Part shown: piece after piece, positions 9,753 to 20,284 of the stretch | Numbering within the stretch: position 1 is the stretch's first letter | Layout: the number at the start of each line of letters is the position of its first letter | Assembly (NCBI GenBank): GCA_001695595.3 | Contig: MBPM02000012.1 | Location: forward strand, 1,218,480-1,282,479 | From: Plasmopara viticola | Lineage: Eukaryota; Oomycota; Peronosporomycetes; Peronosporales; Peronosporaceae | Length of the DNA: 64,000 nt | Reading direction: 5' to 3' | Position numbers and translations under genes: made by a program | Notes under the pieces: generated by a model | The model's database searches: none | What the model was told of the DNA's origin: nothing | Seen by the model: only the letters and a program-made list of their open reading frames with translations

Positions 9753-11342
9753 ATGGATTTTTCCGCGTCGATGATCGGCAGTATCAGTGGATACTGCTGG
9801 GTAGCTCCGACGCCTTTGGCTATGACTGCAGTTGCTGACAACGAACCTGATCCCGTTAAACCAACGTGGAAGTTATACGCCAATGTTATCATAGCAGTGA
9901 TCCAAGGCATTCAATTTGGATGGTCCACGTCACAAATGAACAATTCGATTTTCAATAATGAGGAGGACTGCAATGCACGACCGATTAAGCCCGGTACGTG
10001 TCTCATGTTCCCCGGACACACCAAGACCCAGTGGACTATCGCAGTCAGCGCGTGGATTGTTGGTGGGATGACCGGTTCACTTTTGACTGGACGACTTTCG
10101 AACAAATTTGGACGAAAACCGACCATGATGGCCAATTGTCTTGTCATGATTGCTGGTGGTGTTATCCAGGCCACATCCAGTACCATCACGATTTTCTGTG
10201 TTGGCCGTGTCTTTGCAGGCATCGCATCAGGCGGTTCAACAGCAATAATTCCTGGCTTCATTGGCGAGATTTGTCCACCACATCTTCGCTGCAAATTGGG
10301 TGTGTGCTTTCAGCTTTCTAACTGTCTCGGTCACTTCCTGGTAGCAATCATGTTCTTCTTCGCTAGCACGAGCACCGGTTGGAGGTACGTTGCTGGGTTT
10401 CCAATCGTGCTTGGGGTATTGTTCCTGGCATTGGCACCGTCTGTCCTGGTGGAAAGTCCCGCGTGGTTGTTGATGGTCGACAAACCCAAGGAAGCGGAAA
10501 ATCAATTAGCTTGTCTCTTTGGTGAAGCCAACGTGTATGCGGCCAAAGTTTGGATTGACCAGCAGAAAGAAGACGTCGAGTCTAGACGGGAAGGCACGAT
10601 TAAGTTTGAGGACCTCGGTATGTCAAGAATCGCACCAGCCCCTACTCAAGGTCAAGACAGTACACTTTCGAGACTGTCTACGTCGTTGCTTCCACAGATG
10701 CTTACAGCCATCGGTGTGGCTGGTGCTCTACAGTTCTCCGGTATCAATGCGGTCTTCTTTTACTCGTCCGGCATCTTTAAGCAAGCGGGACTTTCGGACA
10801 GTCGAATTGGTGTAATGATAGTCAACTCCATCAATATGGTACCGACCTTGTTCAGTGGCTTTCTAGCCTCGCGATTCGGTAATCGCAAGCTTATTTTGTT
10901 CGGCTTCGCAGGCATGCTACTAAGTGCGATTGGTATTACAGCGTCGCTAGTGACTCATTTGTCCTCGCTTGCTATTCTGTTTGTTGCGTTCTACATGATT
11001 ACATATGGTGCAAGTCTCGGACCACTGGTATGGGGGGTCATGGCGGATATGTTCCCCGACGACGCGCGAGCAGTAGGATGCTCTATTTGCGTAGGCTGCA
11101 GTTGGTCGTGCAGTCTCAGCATCGGATTAACGTATCCGTATATTGCTGCTGCGTTAGAAAACTATAGTTTCGTGCCATTCATATACACGATCACATTGTC
11201 ATTTCTCTTCTTTTTCAGTGTCGTGCCCGATACGTATGGCAAGACCATTCAGGATATCCAAGACGAATTTGCTGCAAAAAGGATGAAAACCTTGGCCACA
11301 ACCGATCACGGTCAAAATCAGATCCCTTTGTTAGAATCTTAA
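9753..11342 (+). CDS. T1: GLUT-like sugar transporter, MFS sugar-porter family, 529 aa, intact
   Basis: Predicted plasma-membrane sugar carrier with 12 membrane segments, roughly residues 43-60, 94-113, 124-142, 147-168, 182-203, 212-233, 313-336, 352-372, 378-399, 404-428, 438-462 and 472-491. Sugar-porter motifs are present: GRLSNKFGRKP (113-123), VGRVFAGIASGG followed by GEICPPHLR (150-179), VESPAWLL (233-240), QFSGINAVFFYS (327-338), RFGNRK (374-379), GPLVWGVMADMFPDDAR (423-439) and VPDTYGKT (491-498). The residue aligned with the TM1 proton-coupling Asp of XylE-type symporters is Ser58, which favours facilitated diffusion. The first of the two usual TM7 glutamines is Leu326. Family members are usually 450-550 aa. 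The ATG is the first in frame and the start is shared with T2. Substrate unknown. Confidence 0.93.
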   Translation: MDFSASMIGSISGYCWVAPTPLAMTAVADNEPDPVKPTWKLYANVIIAVIQGIQFGWSTSQMNNSIFNNEEDCNARPIKPGTCLMFPGHTKTQWTIAVSAWIVGGMTGSLLTGRLSNKFGRKPTMMANCLVMIAGGVIQATSSTITIFCVGRVFAGIASGGSTAIIPGFIGEICPPHLRCKLGVCFQLSNCLGHFLVAIMFFFASTSTGWRYVAGFPIVLGVLFLALAPSVLVESPAWLLMVDKPKEAENQLACLFGEANVYAAKVWIDQQKEDVESRREGTIKFEDLGMSRIAPAPTQGQDSTLSRLSTSLLPQMLTAIGVAGALQFSGINAVFFYSSGIFKQAGLSDSRIGVMIVNSINMVPTLFSGFLASRFGNRKLILFGFAGMLLSAIGITASLVTHLSSLAILFVAFYMITYGASLGPLVWGVMADMFPDDARAVGCSICVGCSWSCSLSIGLTYPYIAAALENYSFVPFIYTITLSFLFFFSVVPDTYGKTIQDIQDEFAAKRMKTLATTDHGQNQIPLLES

Positions 11343-12229
11343 GTCAGTTAGAAAAGCCTATTTTACATTGCTCTGATTATATATTTTGATCTGGCTGTAG
11401 TAAGATCTTTTTTGCAGCAACTAAGACTATATTAAATCTGGCTTACACAAATGTGATACAAATTAGAGTTAAACGACACTACAATGTTTGCTACTAACAA
11501 TTTATTGACCACACAAACACTATACTCTTTTCATGGTGACGAACCGCTCTATCGGCGATATACGCTTTACTTTTTGTGCAGAAAACCTTTTCATTACACT
11601 CTAATCCAGCAAGGTGCCAATCTATCAAAAATTTCCGCTAAACCATATAAACCATACTTCCTGAGTAAAACAGTAGGCTAAAAGTCAAAGTGTGTTAGTC
11701 CGTTGAATAAGTCTGATCGCTGCTGTTTGAATAAGTGCGACTTAAATGTGTAATGGTGTTTGTAAAGTGATAAAATTAGCTAAATTTTCACTGAAGCCTG
11801 AATTAAAATTACAAAGACCATTTGTAAACTTGCGTAAGTTAATTTCGACAAATGTGATGTATAACGACCAAAAGCTCGTGTGCACTCCGAATATCGTGCA
11901 CCATTTGGATTAATCTGCATGACTGATAATATATTAAGTAACTTCTAACGCAATCTCTCTTTTTAATTCGCGGAAAGTCTGGTGCTTGATTTCTGGCAAA
12001 CACGAATCAACGCTTTGTACGACTGACGGAATTTTACTTATAATACCCGACCGGCCAAAATAGTATTACGATCTACATGTTCTCTGAATGGTCAGCTGAT
12101 TAAGAAGCTGCTCGACGAAGTTGAGCATATTTAGATAAGGCGCTTTGCTCGATACATTTTAAGCTGACAAATAACAATTGAAATCATGCTGATCATATAA
12201 CAGAATAGCATTTAGTAACAAGTAATAAT
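11343..12229. other. T1 3' flank with conserved 65-codon open frame
   Basis: This is the standard T-gene 3' flank. It contains an open frame of 65 codons at 11484-11681 (+), beginning MFATNNLLTTQTLYSF. Related frames follow T2, T5, T6 and T8. Many amino-acid differences and breaks in several copies suggest it is transcribed 3' UTR or flank rather than a gene. The rest (11690-12229) corresponds to the spacer between T genes and psiB and shows no gene. Confidence 0.6.
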
Positions 12230-13080
12230 ATATTTTTTCGAACATTAGCACAAGTCGACTCGACTGTCGAAAAGTCTAGCTTGTTAAATTAAACTGGACG
12301 AGTGGAGAAGGCAGCATTGATGCCAGTGAATCTTTGGGCACCGATACTTTTGATTGCTACTAGTAATTGCTGTCGGAGAGACAATGAGACCAAATTGGTG
12401 AGTTTACGCGCTTTAGGCCATTGACGTGCGAAATAATCGCATTGATTTGACGCTTTCACACCCGACTCCCACGCAAGGTGCCTTTATTTATTGATTTCTC
12501 AATTTTTCTCTGCTGGAAACATGTTGCCTCGTCCAATCAAATATGCATGCTCCTGCTAGGCAAGAAGAGCGCTGCATAATTTCTGAACTGCCGTCACAAT
12601 CGCGCACGACTTTCCATCATGGCAAGGGTATACATAGAACAGCTCTGAGAAGTAGTACATAGAAACGCTCTGAAAAGTGACAATGCAGCAATTCACCGCC
12701 GATATTGGCAAAAAAGGCAATGGACACACTTAAATGACTCAGTGTAAGACGTATTCAGTGTTCAAGAGTGAAAATATGGTCGCTTTAGCCTGTCCCTAGA
12801 CAATTGACCATCAAAGTTTTTTTTCTGGCCAGACTTCTTACCGACGCGTCCAAACACACCAATCTACGACCGAGGATTCAAGAGCTAGTTGGAAGTGCCT
12901 ACAGAGTCTTCGTGTATTCAGAAAAAGAGGAGCATACCGGGTACAATAGGCATTGCGTTGCATTCCTCTTTTATCAAAGATTAAACTGTTCGATTGCGAC
13001 GTGTGCGTTCGACCTGAAAAGGCTGCAGTGCTACGACAAGAATGTTGGCGTACAATTCTCAACTTGCTAAAGATATTGTG
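12230..13080 (-). pseudogene. psiB-1: decayed sugar transporter, convergent with T1
   Basis: Read on the - strand, the translation aligns in pieces to T1. An N-terminal block (GRTHTSQSNSLIFDKRG, then NTRRLCRHFQ) matches residues 55-100. After a deletion, blocks match residues 235-275 and 310-360 (FTGINAAFF, then the AGLSDSRIGVMIVN-equivalent). It shares with all other psiB copies the same loss of TM3-TM6 and the C-terminal half, so the deletion predates amplification. It faces T1 tail-to-tail at about 890 bp. Confidence 0.75.
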
Positions 13081-13084
13081 TCTC

Positions 13085-13900
13085 GACTTGTCACAACCTT
13101 TTAAAAAGGTTTGGACAATTACCGATCATGATGACCAATTTTCTTGTCATGATTGCTAGCGGTGATATCCAGGCTACATTTAGTACCATCCCAATTTTCA
13201 GCGTTAATCGTGTTTTTGCAGACATCGCAGCAGGTGGGAACACAGCAGCGATATTTGGCTTCATTGGCAAGATCTGTCCACCACACCTTCGCAGTAAATT
13301 GTGTGTGTGCTCCCAGATTTATTACTGCCTAGATCATTTCTTGGTAGCTGTTATGTTTTTCTCTGCTAGCACGAGTTCCGGAGGTATATTACTGGGTTTT
13401 AAATTGTGCTTGGAGTACAGTTTCTGTCATTTGCACCCTCTGTCCTGGTAAAAAGTTCCGCGTGATTGTTAATAATCGATAAATCCAAGAAAGCGGAAGA
13501 CCAATTAGCGCGTGTTTTTGGTAAGAATAACGTGTATTCTGCCCAACAGCAAGAGGGCGTCGAGACTTGACGGGAAGATTAGGTGCAAGTCTTGGAACTT
13601 GCATGGCGAGTAATGGCGGGCATATTTATCAGACGACGTGCGAGCTATGGGATGCTCAATATGCGTTGGCTGCAGTTGGTTGTATGGTCTCACGATTCTA
13701 TTAGTGTATCCGTACATTGCCGCGCCAGAAAAAAACTCAAGTTTCGTGCCAATCATGCACACGATCGCGTCTTCATTTCTCTCCTTTTTCACCGTCGCGC
13801 ATGATACGTATGGCAAGACCATTCAAGATATCCAAGACAAATTTGGTGCGAATCCGAATGACATGATGAGATGTATGGTATTCTCCGTGATCTTATAATC
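13085..13900 (+). pseudogene. psiC-1: internally deleted sugar-transporter remnant at the centre of P1
   Basis: The frame from 13128 reads MMTNFLVMIASGDIQATFST, then FSVNRVFADIAAGGN and FIGKICPPHLRSKL, matching T1 residues 125-182. It continues with changes to about residue 232 (SW then stop). After 13570 it jumps directly to the T1 residue 418 region (LGASLGT..., VGCSICVGCSW-like, PYIAA) and ends with DTYGKTIQDIQDKFG near 13850. The block from about residue 281 to 417 is missing. The same join occurs in psiC-2 at about 49685. Confidence 0.8.
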
Positions 13901-14499
13901 GTACTCGTGTATAAAATGTACATCTCCCTTCTAAAAAATTAGAATGCAAATTCGGCGGTGCGAGTGAAGTGCGAGTGCTACACGAAACAGCAAAGCTGAC
14001 TCCTGCGAATTGAAAGAGTAAAAGGACCATTTTTAACACTTGAGAAAAGGCAACCGAGTCCACTGACACGTCGACCACAAGCAAAACACCTTGACATCAT
14101 CGATAACGCAGTCGCGGACGATGTTGAGCATTGAATAAAGGAAACGCGTGCGACGAGCTACAGTGAGCCTCCACAGCTATAGACCTGGCATTATTAATTA
14201 TGACATACGATATGAGCGCTATTCGATTTATTCGAGGCGAAGTTATTAAATACTTTGACGCGATGCAAGACCTTTCGAAAAGCTGTGCGTCATACGGAGC
14301 ACTACAGTGCTTCTGGTCCCGTGCTAAAAACGTGAGCGCAAAGCTAGAGACAACAATTACGAGTAGCTAGCGTATCTCAAGGAGTTGTCAGCCGAGCAAA
14401 TGCTTGGTGAGTTGCTCGTGTAAGTGTTTGATAATCATTGGACAGATGACCGACAGAGCTACGTCAACATTTGACAAAATTACCTCGTGGCGGTGAGAA
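13901..14499. other. P1 spacer: psiB upstream region
   Basis: No gene is seen. The sequence is shared with 21400-22035, 28541-29180, 50000-50600 and, inverted, 41470-42100 and 48960-49510. It contains a 60-codon-range open frame that starts MTYDMS in several copies (14199 here) but is broken in this one, and has no known motif. Confidence 0.5.
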
Positions 14500-15530
14500 A
14501 CCCAATCGAGGTGCCATGCGTCATCAGGTCGCATCGGCCATAATTTTTCCTTTTACTTGTGATCGAATAGAGCTTACGCCGATGTCATCTACGTCTGCTC
14601 CGACATTCGTTGTGATAGGTCGAGACATAATATCTCTAGCAAGTTGAGGACCGTACGCCAACATTCTTGTCGTAGCACTGCAGCATTTTCAGGTCGGACG
14701 GTCCACGTCGCAATCGAACAATTTTATCTTTGATAAAAGAGGAATGCAACGCAATGCCTATTGTACCCGGTATGTTCCTCTTTTTCTGGATACACGAAGA
14801 CTCTGTAGACACTTGCAATCAGCTCTTGGATCCTCGGTCGTAGATTGGTGTATTTGTACGCGTCGAAAAAAAGTCTGGCCAGAAAAAAACTTTGATGGTC
14901 AATTGTCTAGGGACAGGTTGAAGCACCAACTTTTCACTCTTGAACAATGAATACGTCTTACACTGAGTCATTCAAGTGTGTCCATTGCTTTTTTTTGCCA
15001 ATATCGGCGGTGTATTGCTGCATCAGCGCTTCTCAAAGCGGTTCTGTGTGGTACTTCTCAGAGCGGTTCTATGTATACCTTTGGCATGGTGGAAAGTCAT
15101 GCGTGATTATTAGAGGCAGTTAGAGAATTATGCGGCGCACTTATTGCCTGGCAGGAGCTTGCATGTTTGCTTGGACAAGACAACGTGTTTCCAGCAGAGA
15201 CAAATGGAGAAGTCACTCCAAAAGCAACCTTGCGTGGGAGTCGGGTGTGAATGCGTCAAACGAATGCAATTATTACGCACGTCAATGGCCTAAAGCGCGT
15301 AAGCTCACCAATTTGGTCCCATTGTCTCTCCGACGGCAATTACTAGTAGCAATCGAAAGTGTCGGCGCCCAAAGATTCACTGCCGTCAATGCTGCCTTCT
15401 TCACTCGTCCAGTCTATTTTAACAAGCTAGACTTTTCGACAGTCGAGTCGACTTATGTTAATTTTCGAAAAAATATATTATTACTTGTTACTAAATGCTA
15501 TTCTGTTTTAAGATCAGCATGATTTCAATT
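14500..15530 (+). pseudogene. psiB-2: decayed sugar transporter, convergent with T2
   Basis: Inverted counterpart of psiB-1 in the right arm of P1. VVALQHFQVGRSTSQSNNFI (near 14665-14725) matches T1 residues 46-66, and FLDTRRLCRHLQSALGSSVVD matches residues 86-106. After the family-wide internal deletion, TYCLAGACMFAWTRQ (from 15136) matches the ENQLACLFGE region. LRRQLLVAIESVGAQRFTAV followed by NAAFF matches residues 312-336, ending near residue 362. Multiple stops; no product expected. Confidence 0.8.
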
Positions 15531-15872
15531 GTTATTTGTCAGCTTAAAATGTATCGAGAAAAGCGCCTTATCTAAATATGCTCAACTTCGTCGAGCAGCT
15601 TCTCAATCGGCTGACCATTCAGAGGACATGTAGATCGTAATACTATTTTGGACAGTCGGGTATTATAAGTAAATTTCCGTCGGTCGTACAAAACGTTGAT
15701 TCGTGTTTGCCAAGAAGCAAGCACCAGACTTTCCACGAATTAAAGAGAGAGATTGCGTTGGGGATTACTTAATATATTATCAGTCAATTAAAACGGTGCA
15801 CAATATTCGGAGTGCAGACCAACGATCGAGTTTTTGATCTTTATACATAACATTTAACATACCCAAATTTAT

Positions 15873-16194
15873 CTTGGAAAAGGTTGAGTGGACGCCCTAT
15901 TTCCAAGCGCGGGGGCTAAATGCTCGCGCGCTTCGTGCAGGTGCTCTCGGGCATCTGCAGGTCTCTAACGAGTCTCACCCTCGACGCGACGGTCTCCAGC
16001 ACCAGGGCGCCACCTGGGCTCTTACCAAGTCAGAGATAAACAAAATAATGGAAGACCCTCATGACCTCGGTGCTGGCTGCACTGCCCGCCGAACGAGATT
16101 TGACGTATGCGGACACCACTCTATGCCGTGGAATAGCCAGACTGAGCACGTGCATAATTTGGCAACGCGATAACGTAATACAATACAATACAAT
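15873..16194 (+). mobile_element. SINE-like element copy A with target-site duplication
   Basis: A 322-bp insertion absent from the matching site after T1, T3 and T4. It is flanked by ACATACCCAAATTTAT (15857-15872) and ACATACGCAAATTTAT (16195-16210), one mismatch in 16 bp. The 3' tail is a short ATACA-type repeat. A weak B-box-like AACGAGTCTC lies near 15967-15976. There is no coding capacity for transposition. Length, variable target duplication and repeat tail fit a non-autonomous SINE. Confidence 0.75.
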
Positions 16195-16718
16195 ACATAC
16201 GCAAATTTATAAATGGTCCTTGTATCATTTTTTTCAAGCTTATTTTTCTAGCGAAAACAAAATTAGAGCAGTGTAAATTCAGCCTTTTCAATCCCTTAAC
16301 CAACACCTCAACACGTTTAAGAGGCACTAATTCTAACAACAGCGATCAGACTTATTCAACGGACTAACACACTTCGATTTCCAGCCTACTGTTTTACTAA
16401 GGTAGTATGGTTTGTATGGTTTAGCGAAAATTTTTGATAGACTGGCACCTTTCTGGATTTGAGTGTAATGAAAAGGTTGTCTGCACAAGAAGTAAAGCGT
16501 GTTTCGATAGTGCGGTCCGCCACTGTAAAAAGAGTATAGTGTTTGTGTTGTCAATAAATTGTTAGTAGCAAACATTGTAGTGTCGTATGTCGTATAACGC
16601 ATCACATTTGTGTAAGCCAGATTTTATATAGTCTTAGTTGCTGCAAATAAGATTTCACTGCAACCAGATCTAATTGTGTAATCAGAGCAATGTAAATAAG
16701 CTTTTCTAACTGACTTAT
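16195..16718. other. T2 3' flank
   Basis: Standard T-gene 3' flank in - orientation, with the 65-codon-type open frame (here 16333-16605, - strand, extended to 90 codons). The side nearest 16330 is most like the flanks of T5 and T8. Confidence 0.6.
16329..16333. other. Empty copia target site
   Basis: The - strand reads GTTAGAATTAGTGCC here. In the T5 flank the same sequence is split by a copia element whose 5-bp target duplication is GAATT (35529-35533 and 40006-40010). This paralogue shows the site before insertion. Confidence 0.85.
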
Positions 16719-18305
16719 CTATTCCAACAAAGGGATCTGATTTTGACCGTGATCAGTTGTGGCCACGGTTTTCATCCTTTTTGCAGCAAATTCATCTTGA
16801 ATATCTTGAATGGTCTTGCCATACGTATCAGGCACGACACTGAAAAAGAAGAGAAATGACAATGTGATCGTATATATGAATGGCACGAAAGTATAGTGTT
16901 CTAAGGCAGCAGCAATGTACGGATACGTTAATCCAATGATGAGACTGCACGACCAACTGCAGCCTACGCAAACGGAGCATCCTACAGCTCGCGCGTCGTC
17001 GGGGAACATATCCGCCATGACCCCCCATACCAGTGGTCCGAGACTTGCACCATATGTAATCATGTAGAGCGCAACAAACAGAATAGCAAGCGAGGACATA
17101 TGAGTCACTAGCGACGCTGTAACACCAATCGCACTTAGTAGCATGCCTGCGAGGCCGAATAAAATAAGCTTGCGATTACCAAATCGCGAGGCTAGAAAGC
17201 CACTGAACAAGGTCGGTACCATATTGATAGAGTTGACTATCATTAAACCAATTCGACTGTCCGAAAGTCCCGCTTGCTTAAAAATGCCGGACGAGTAAAA
17301 GAAGACCGCATTGATACCGGAGAACTGTAGAGCACCAGCCACACCGATGGCCGTTAGCATCTGTGGAAGCAACGACGTGAACAGTCTCGAAAGTGTACTG
17401 GATTGACCTTGAGTAGGGGCTGGTGCGATTTTTGACATACCGAGGTCCTCTAACTTAGTCGTTCCTTCCCGTCTAGACTCAACGTCTACTTGTTGCTGGT
17501 CAATCCAAACTTTGGCCGCATACACGTTATCCTCACCAAAGAGACACGCTAATTGGTTTTCCGCTTCCTTGGGTTTGTCGACCATCAACAACCACGCGGG
17601 ACTTTCCACCAGGACAGACGGTGCCAATGCCAGGAACAATACCCCAAGCACGATTGGAAACCCAGCAACGTACCTCCAACCGGTGCTCGTGCTAGCGAAG
17701 AAGAACATGATTGCTACCAGGAAGTGACCGAGACAGTTAGAAAGCTGAAAGCACACACCCAATTTGCAGCGAAGATGTGGTGGACAAATCTCGCCAATGA
17801 AGCCAGGAATTATTGCTGTTGAACCGCCTGAAGCGATACCTGCAAAGACACGGCCAACACTGAAAATCGTGATGGTACTGGATGTGGCCTGGATAACACC
17901 ACCAGCAATCATGACAAGACAATTGGCCATCATGGTCGGTTTTCTTCCAAATTTGTTCGAAAGTCGTCCAGTCAAAAGTGAACCAGTCATCCCACCAACA
18001 ATCCACGCGCTGACTGCGATAGTCCACTGGGTCATGGTGTGTCCGGGGAACATGAGACACGTACCGGGCTTAATCGGTCGTGTATTGCAGTCCTCCTCAT
18101 TATTGAAAATCGAATTGTTCATTTGTGACGTGGACCATCCAAATTGAATGCCTTGGATCACTGCTATGATAACATTGGCGTATAACTTCCACGTTGGTTT
18201 AACGGGATCAGTTTTGTTGTCAGCATTTGCAGTCATAGCCAAAGGCGTTGGAGCTACCCAGCAGTATCCACTGGTACTGCCGATCATCGACGCGGAAAAA
18301 TCCAT
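16719..18305 (-). CDS. T2: GLUT-like sugar transporter, 528 aa, intact
   Basis: Full-length member of the T family with all the motifs listed for T1 (GRLSNKFGRKP, VGRVFAGIASGGS, QFSGINAVFFYS, GPLVWGVMADMFPDDAR, VPDTYGKT). It has the same N-terminal type as T1 (MDFSASMIGSTSGY) and a C-terminus ending QIPLLE, one residue shorter. It carries LMIV where most copies have VMIV, and EHYTF before TM12. Head-to-tail arrangement: its upstream region leads into psiA-1, its 3' end faces psiB-2. It is the mirror partner of T1 in palindrome P1. Confidence 0.93.
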   Translation of the reverse strand: MDFSASMIGSTSGYCWVAPTPLAMTANADNKTDPVKPTWKLYANVIIAVIQGIQFGWSTSQMNNSIFNNEEDCNTRPIKPGTCLMFPGHTMTQWTIAVSAWIVGGMTGSLLTGRLSNKFGRKPTMMANCLVMIAGGVIQATSSTITIFSVGRVFAGIASGGSTAIIPGFIGEICPPHLRCKLGVCFQLSNCLGHFLVAIMFFFASTSTGWRYVAGFPIVLGVLFLALAPSVLVESPAWLLMVDKPKEAENQLACLFGEDNVYAAKVWIDQQQVDVESRREGTTKLEDLGMSKIAPAPTQGQSSTLSRLFTSLLPQMLTAIGVAGALQFSGINAVFFYSSGIFKQAGLSDSRIGLMIVNSINMVPTLFSGFLASRFGNRKLILFGLAGMLLSAIGVTASLVTHMSSLAILFVALYMITYGASLGPLVWGVMADMFPDDARAVGCSVCVGCSWSCSLIIGLTYPYIAAALEHYTFVPFIYTITLSFLFFFSVVPDTYGKTIQDIQDEFAAKRMKTVATTDHGQNQIPLLE

Positions 18306-18383
18306 GCTTGTTGCAAGAATTTTAGATAGTCGATCGATTCACTCTTCTAACCGTAACTTTAACGTCTATGCTTTTCTTAGCGA

Positions 18384-18402
18384 AACGTGTAATGAGATGG
18401 TT
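18384..18402 (-). promoter_or_regulatory. Initiator-like element upstream of T2
   Basis: On the - strand the sequence reads ATCTCATTACACGTTTCG, with TCATT at 18391-18395, 86 bp before the ATG. It is the same position and core as in T1. Confidence 0.5.
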
Positions 18403-19704
18403 CTTTTGTTCTTTCACCCAAGAGGACCGATCCATGTTTGTTTGGTAAGACTAAGGCAAAATACACTAACAGATTTGGGTTTCAAATGTTACAAAGGAAT
18501 TCCACACAAATTGTGGATAACAGGCAAAATGAATTTAATGTGTAGTGAGTTACTTACGGAAAGTAATTTCAGGCAACATTTGAAATGCGATAAAAAAAGC
18601 TTTCGATCTTATGCGGAAAATTTTTACCATGTGTAGTTAATCGGTCGACAAAGTTCGACCATCGTAAAGTTGTTTAATTTAATCATTGACAAATCTTTAG
18701 CTACTAGGCTTCGCAAAACACACGCCTAAACGTATTTGTCACGCGATTTAAAGTCATCATTTTGCAATTACGTCAAAGTTTAAGCGCACTGGTTCACACT
18801 TTCCTACGTTTGTTACCATCATCTTTTAAAGCTGGTCTTTTTTGTGTCACACTATTTTTCCCTCATCGGCATAAATGAACACAAGCTCTTGAATAAAGCA
18901 ATCTAACGTGAATTACTTGCTCTTAAGTGCACGTAATTTGTAGACAATTGTGTGCATATGAAATTGTACAGTCACATGCATGGTGAAAGACAGTCATGCG
19001 CACACAGGGAAGAAAACATATGGTGCGCCACTGCTTCGAGTTACAAGGTGTAGCGAGCTTTAAATTAGCCCCGTTAGTCCTTTCGCGGTGTATACAAGGT
19101 CGACTATCTCGACCATAAGTAGATATTTTTCAAATCCATGTCGCAAAGTTTACTCTATGATAGTAATATGCGCGGTATGCTGCGAAAAAAATTAGCGATA
19201 CGCGAACGCAATGCGCTGCGAAAAAAAAATAAGCGATACGCAGACGACTTCCAGCTTCATTATATGCTCCCCTTTACCAGATGAATTATATTGTTCAAAT
19301 GACGATTTCAAAATTTGTTTTGCGTAGCATGCGACTCATTTCAATGGAAGCACTGCCATGCCGCTAATAAGTTCAGCACATTCAACTCTTATAATAGTAT
19401 GGCTTCTAATTGCAAAATTATACCGCTCTCCTTTACGTGGCTATTGGCTTTTTTTAAAATATGTAGTATTAAAAGTAGTACATCTCAGTACGTAATATTC
19501 CCAAATATTTTCTTTAATCGAAATTGTAGAGCGATTGTCGAGCAAAGTTTAATTGTGGATGTGTTCCTACGGGTCTAAATCGTAGCTGCATTACATCGCC
19601 ATAAAATTTGTGTCAATACAACTGGCTGTTGCTGCTACCCGGAGAAGTGATCGAGCAGGTCATATTCACTGATCAAGTGCGGTCGCTCGCGATATTTGGT
19701 CCCA

Positions 19705-19998
19705 CTAGACGCAAGCCGATCTCGATTCGAGAGGTCGCTCCACGAGCTGAGCAGGCCTTAGTGAAGCACTACGCCTAGATTGGTATGAATTGGAAAAGTC
19801 GCGCGATATGGGATGAATTGAGCCATAACAGCCACAATAAACAATTATTGATGGTTTTCGATAATCGATATGGTTTTGTGTAGACATTTTTTGAAAATCA
19901 CCAGCCAATGAGTGAACAATCAACTTTGGCTTTGTTCCTGCCTCCAATCTTTGGATCCGAGCCGCGTTATCTACCCATCCCCCCATTTCGTTATCCAA
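19705..19998 (-). other. Unassigned 97-codon open frame in U
   Basis: Open frame with no recognised domain; residues 25-97 include the run NHIDYRKPSIIVYCGCYGSI. The copy at 26843-27136 is identical. At 43561-43779 (+) 72 codons remain open with three or so substitutions, and at 55763-55945 (-) 60 codons remain. Conservation follows the surrounding non-coding repeat, so coding status is doubtful. Confidence 0.25.
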
Positions 19999-20284
19999 AC
20001 CCCATTCTTGTGAACGGCTAATTAAAGTAAACTACTGATTGGCTAAAACTCGGGCTTAATATACGCCACTTTCATCTTAACCTCTTTTTGCTGTTTGATT
20101 CACCATCCATAAAATGTTTGTAATTCGCGAACATGCCGATCGCGCGAGCAGATAATGGAACGCTATCACTGCCTCAGCTATCAACATTGTTCACATCATT
20201 TCGGTAGGCTGGCTTTCGTCAGTATCGTACAACATTTTATAACACTTTTCTGAAAAGATCAAAACTGTGCCACGATTAAAGTGT

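Larger units (their letters stand above)
9590..13080. repeat. Palindrome P1, left arm
   Basis: T1 with 160 bp of upstream DNA, its 3' flank and psiB-1 recur in inverted orientation at 14640-18465 (T2 side). Coordinates of matching points sum to about 28,060 (9753 with 18305; 11342 with 16719). The arms are not identical: there are scattered substitutions in T1 versus T2, and the right arm has a SINE-like insertion. Confidence 0.85.
14640..18465. repeat. Palindrome P1, right arm
   Basis: Inverted copy of 9590-13080 containing psiB-2, T2 and 160 bp upstream of T2. It is longer than the left arm because of the SINE-like insertion at 15873-16194. The roughly 1.5-kb spacer between arms (13081-14639) is asymmetrical: it holds psiC-1 plus the upstream part of psiB-2 only. 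Confidence 0.85.
18306..20284. other. U-1: 2-kb T2 upstream region
   Basis: Repeated almost exactly at 25455-27422 and, inverted, at 43196-45178; also present at 54361-56337. It contains homopolymer-rich duplicated motifs around 19185-19240 (TGCGAAAAAAA...AGCGATACGC twice). A 97-codon open frame lies on the - strand at 19705-19998 (begins MDNEMGGWVDN). Its last 60 codons stay open in all four U copies, with a few substitutions. No domain is recognised and it may be chance. The right end joins psiA at the sequence AAAGTGTCTAGTAG. Confidence 0.6.

Noticed and set aside
9911..10294. 127-codon antisense frame inside T1, also seen in T2-T5
   Set aside because: It is the complement of the transporter coding strand and recurs only because the sense sequence is conserved. 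No family resemblance.
10619..10662. GTATGT...CAG resembling a short intron in the central loop of the T genes
   Set aside because: The interval is only 43 bp, not a multiple of three, and the reading frame runs through it in T1, T2 and T6. Removing it would break those genes.
19315..19578. 87-codon + strand frame in U
   Set aside because: Low-complexity, no motif, and shifted or shortened in other U copies; probably chance.
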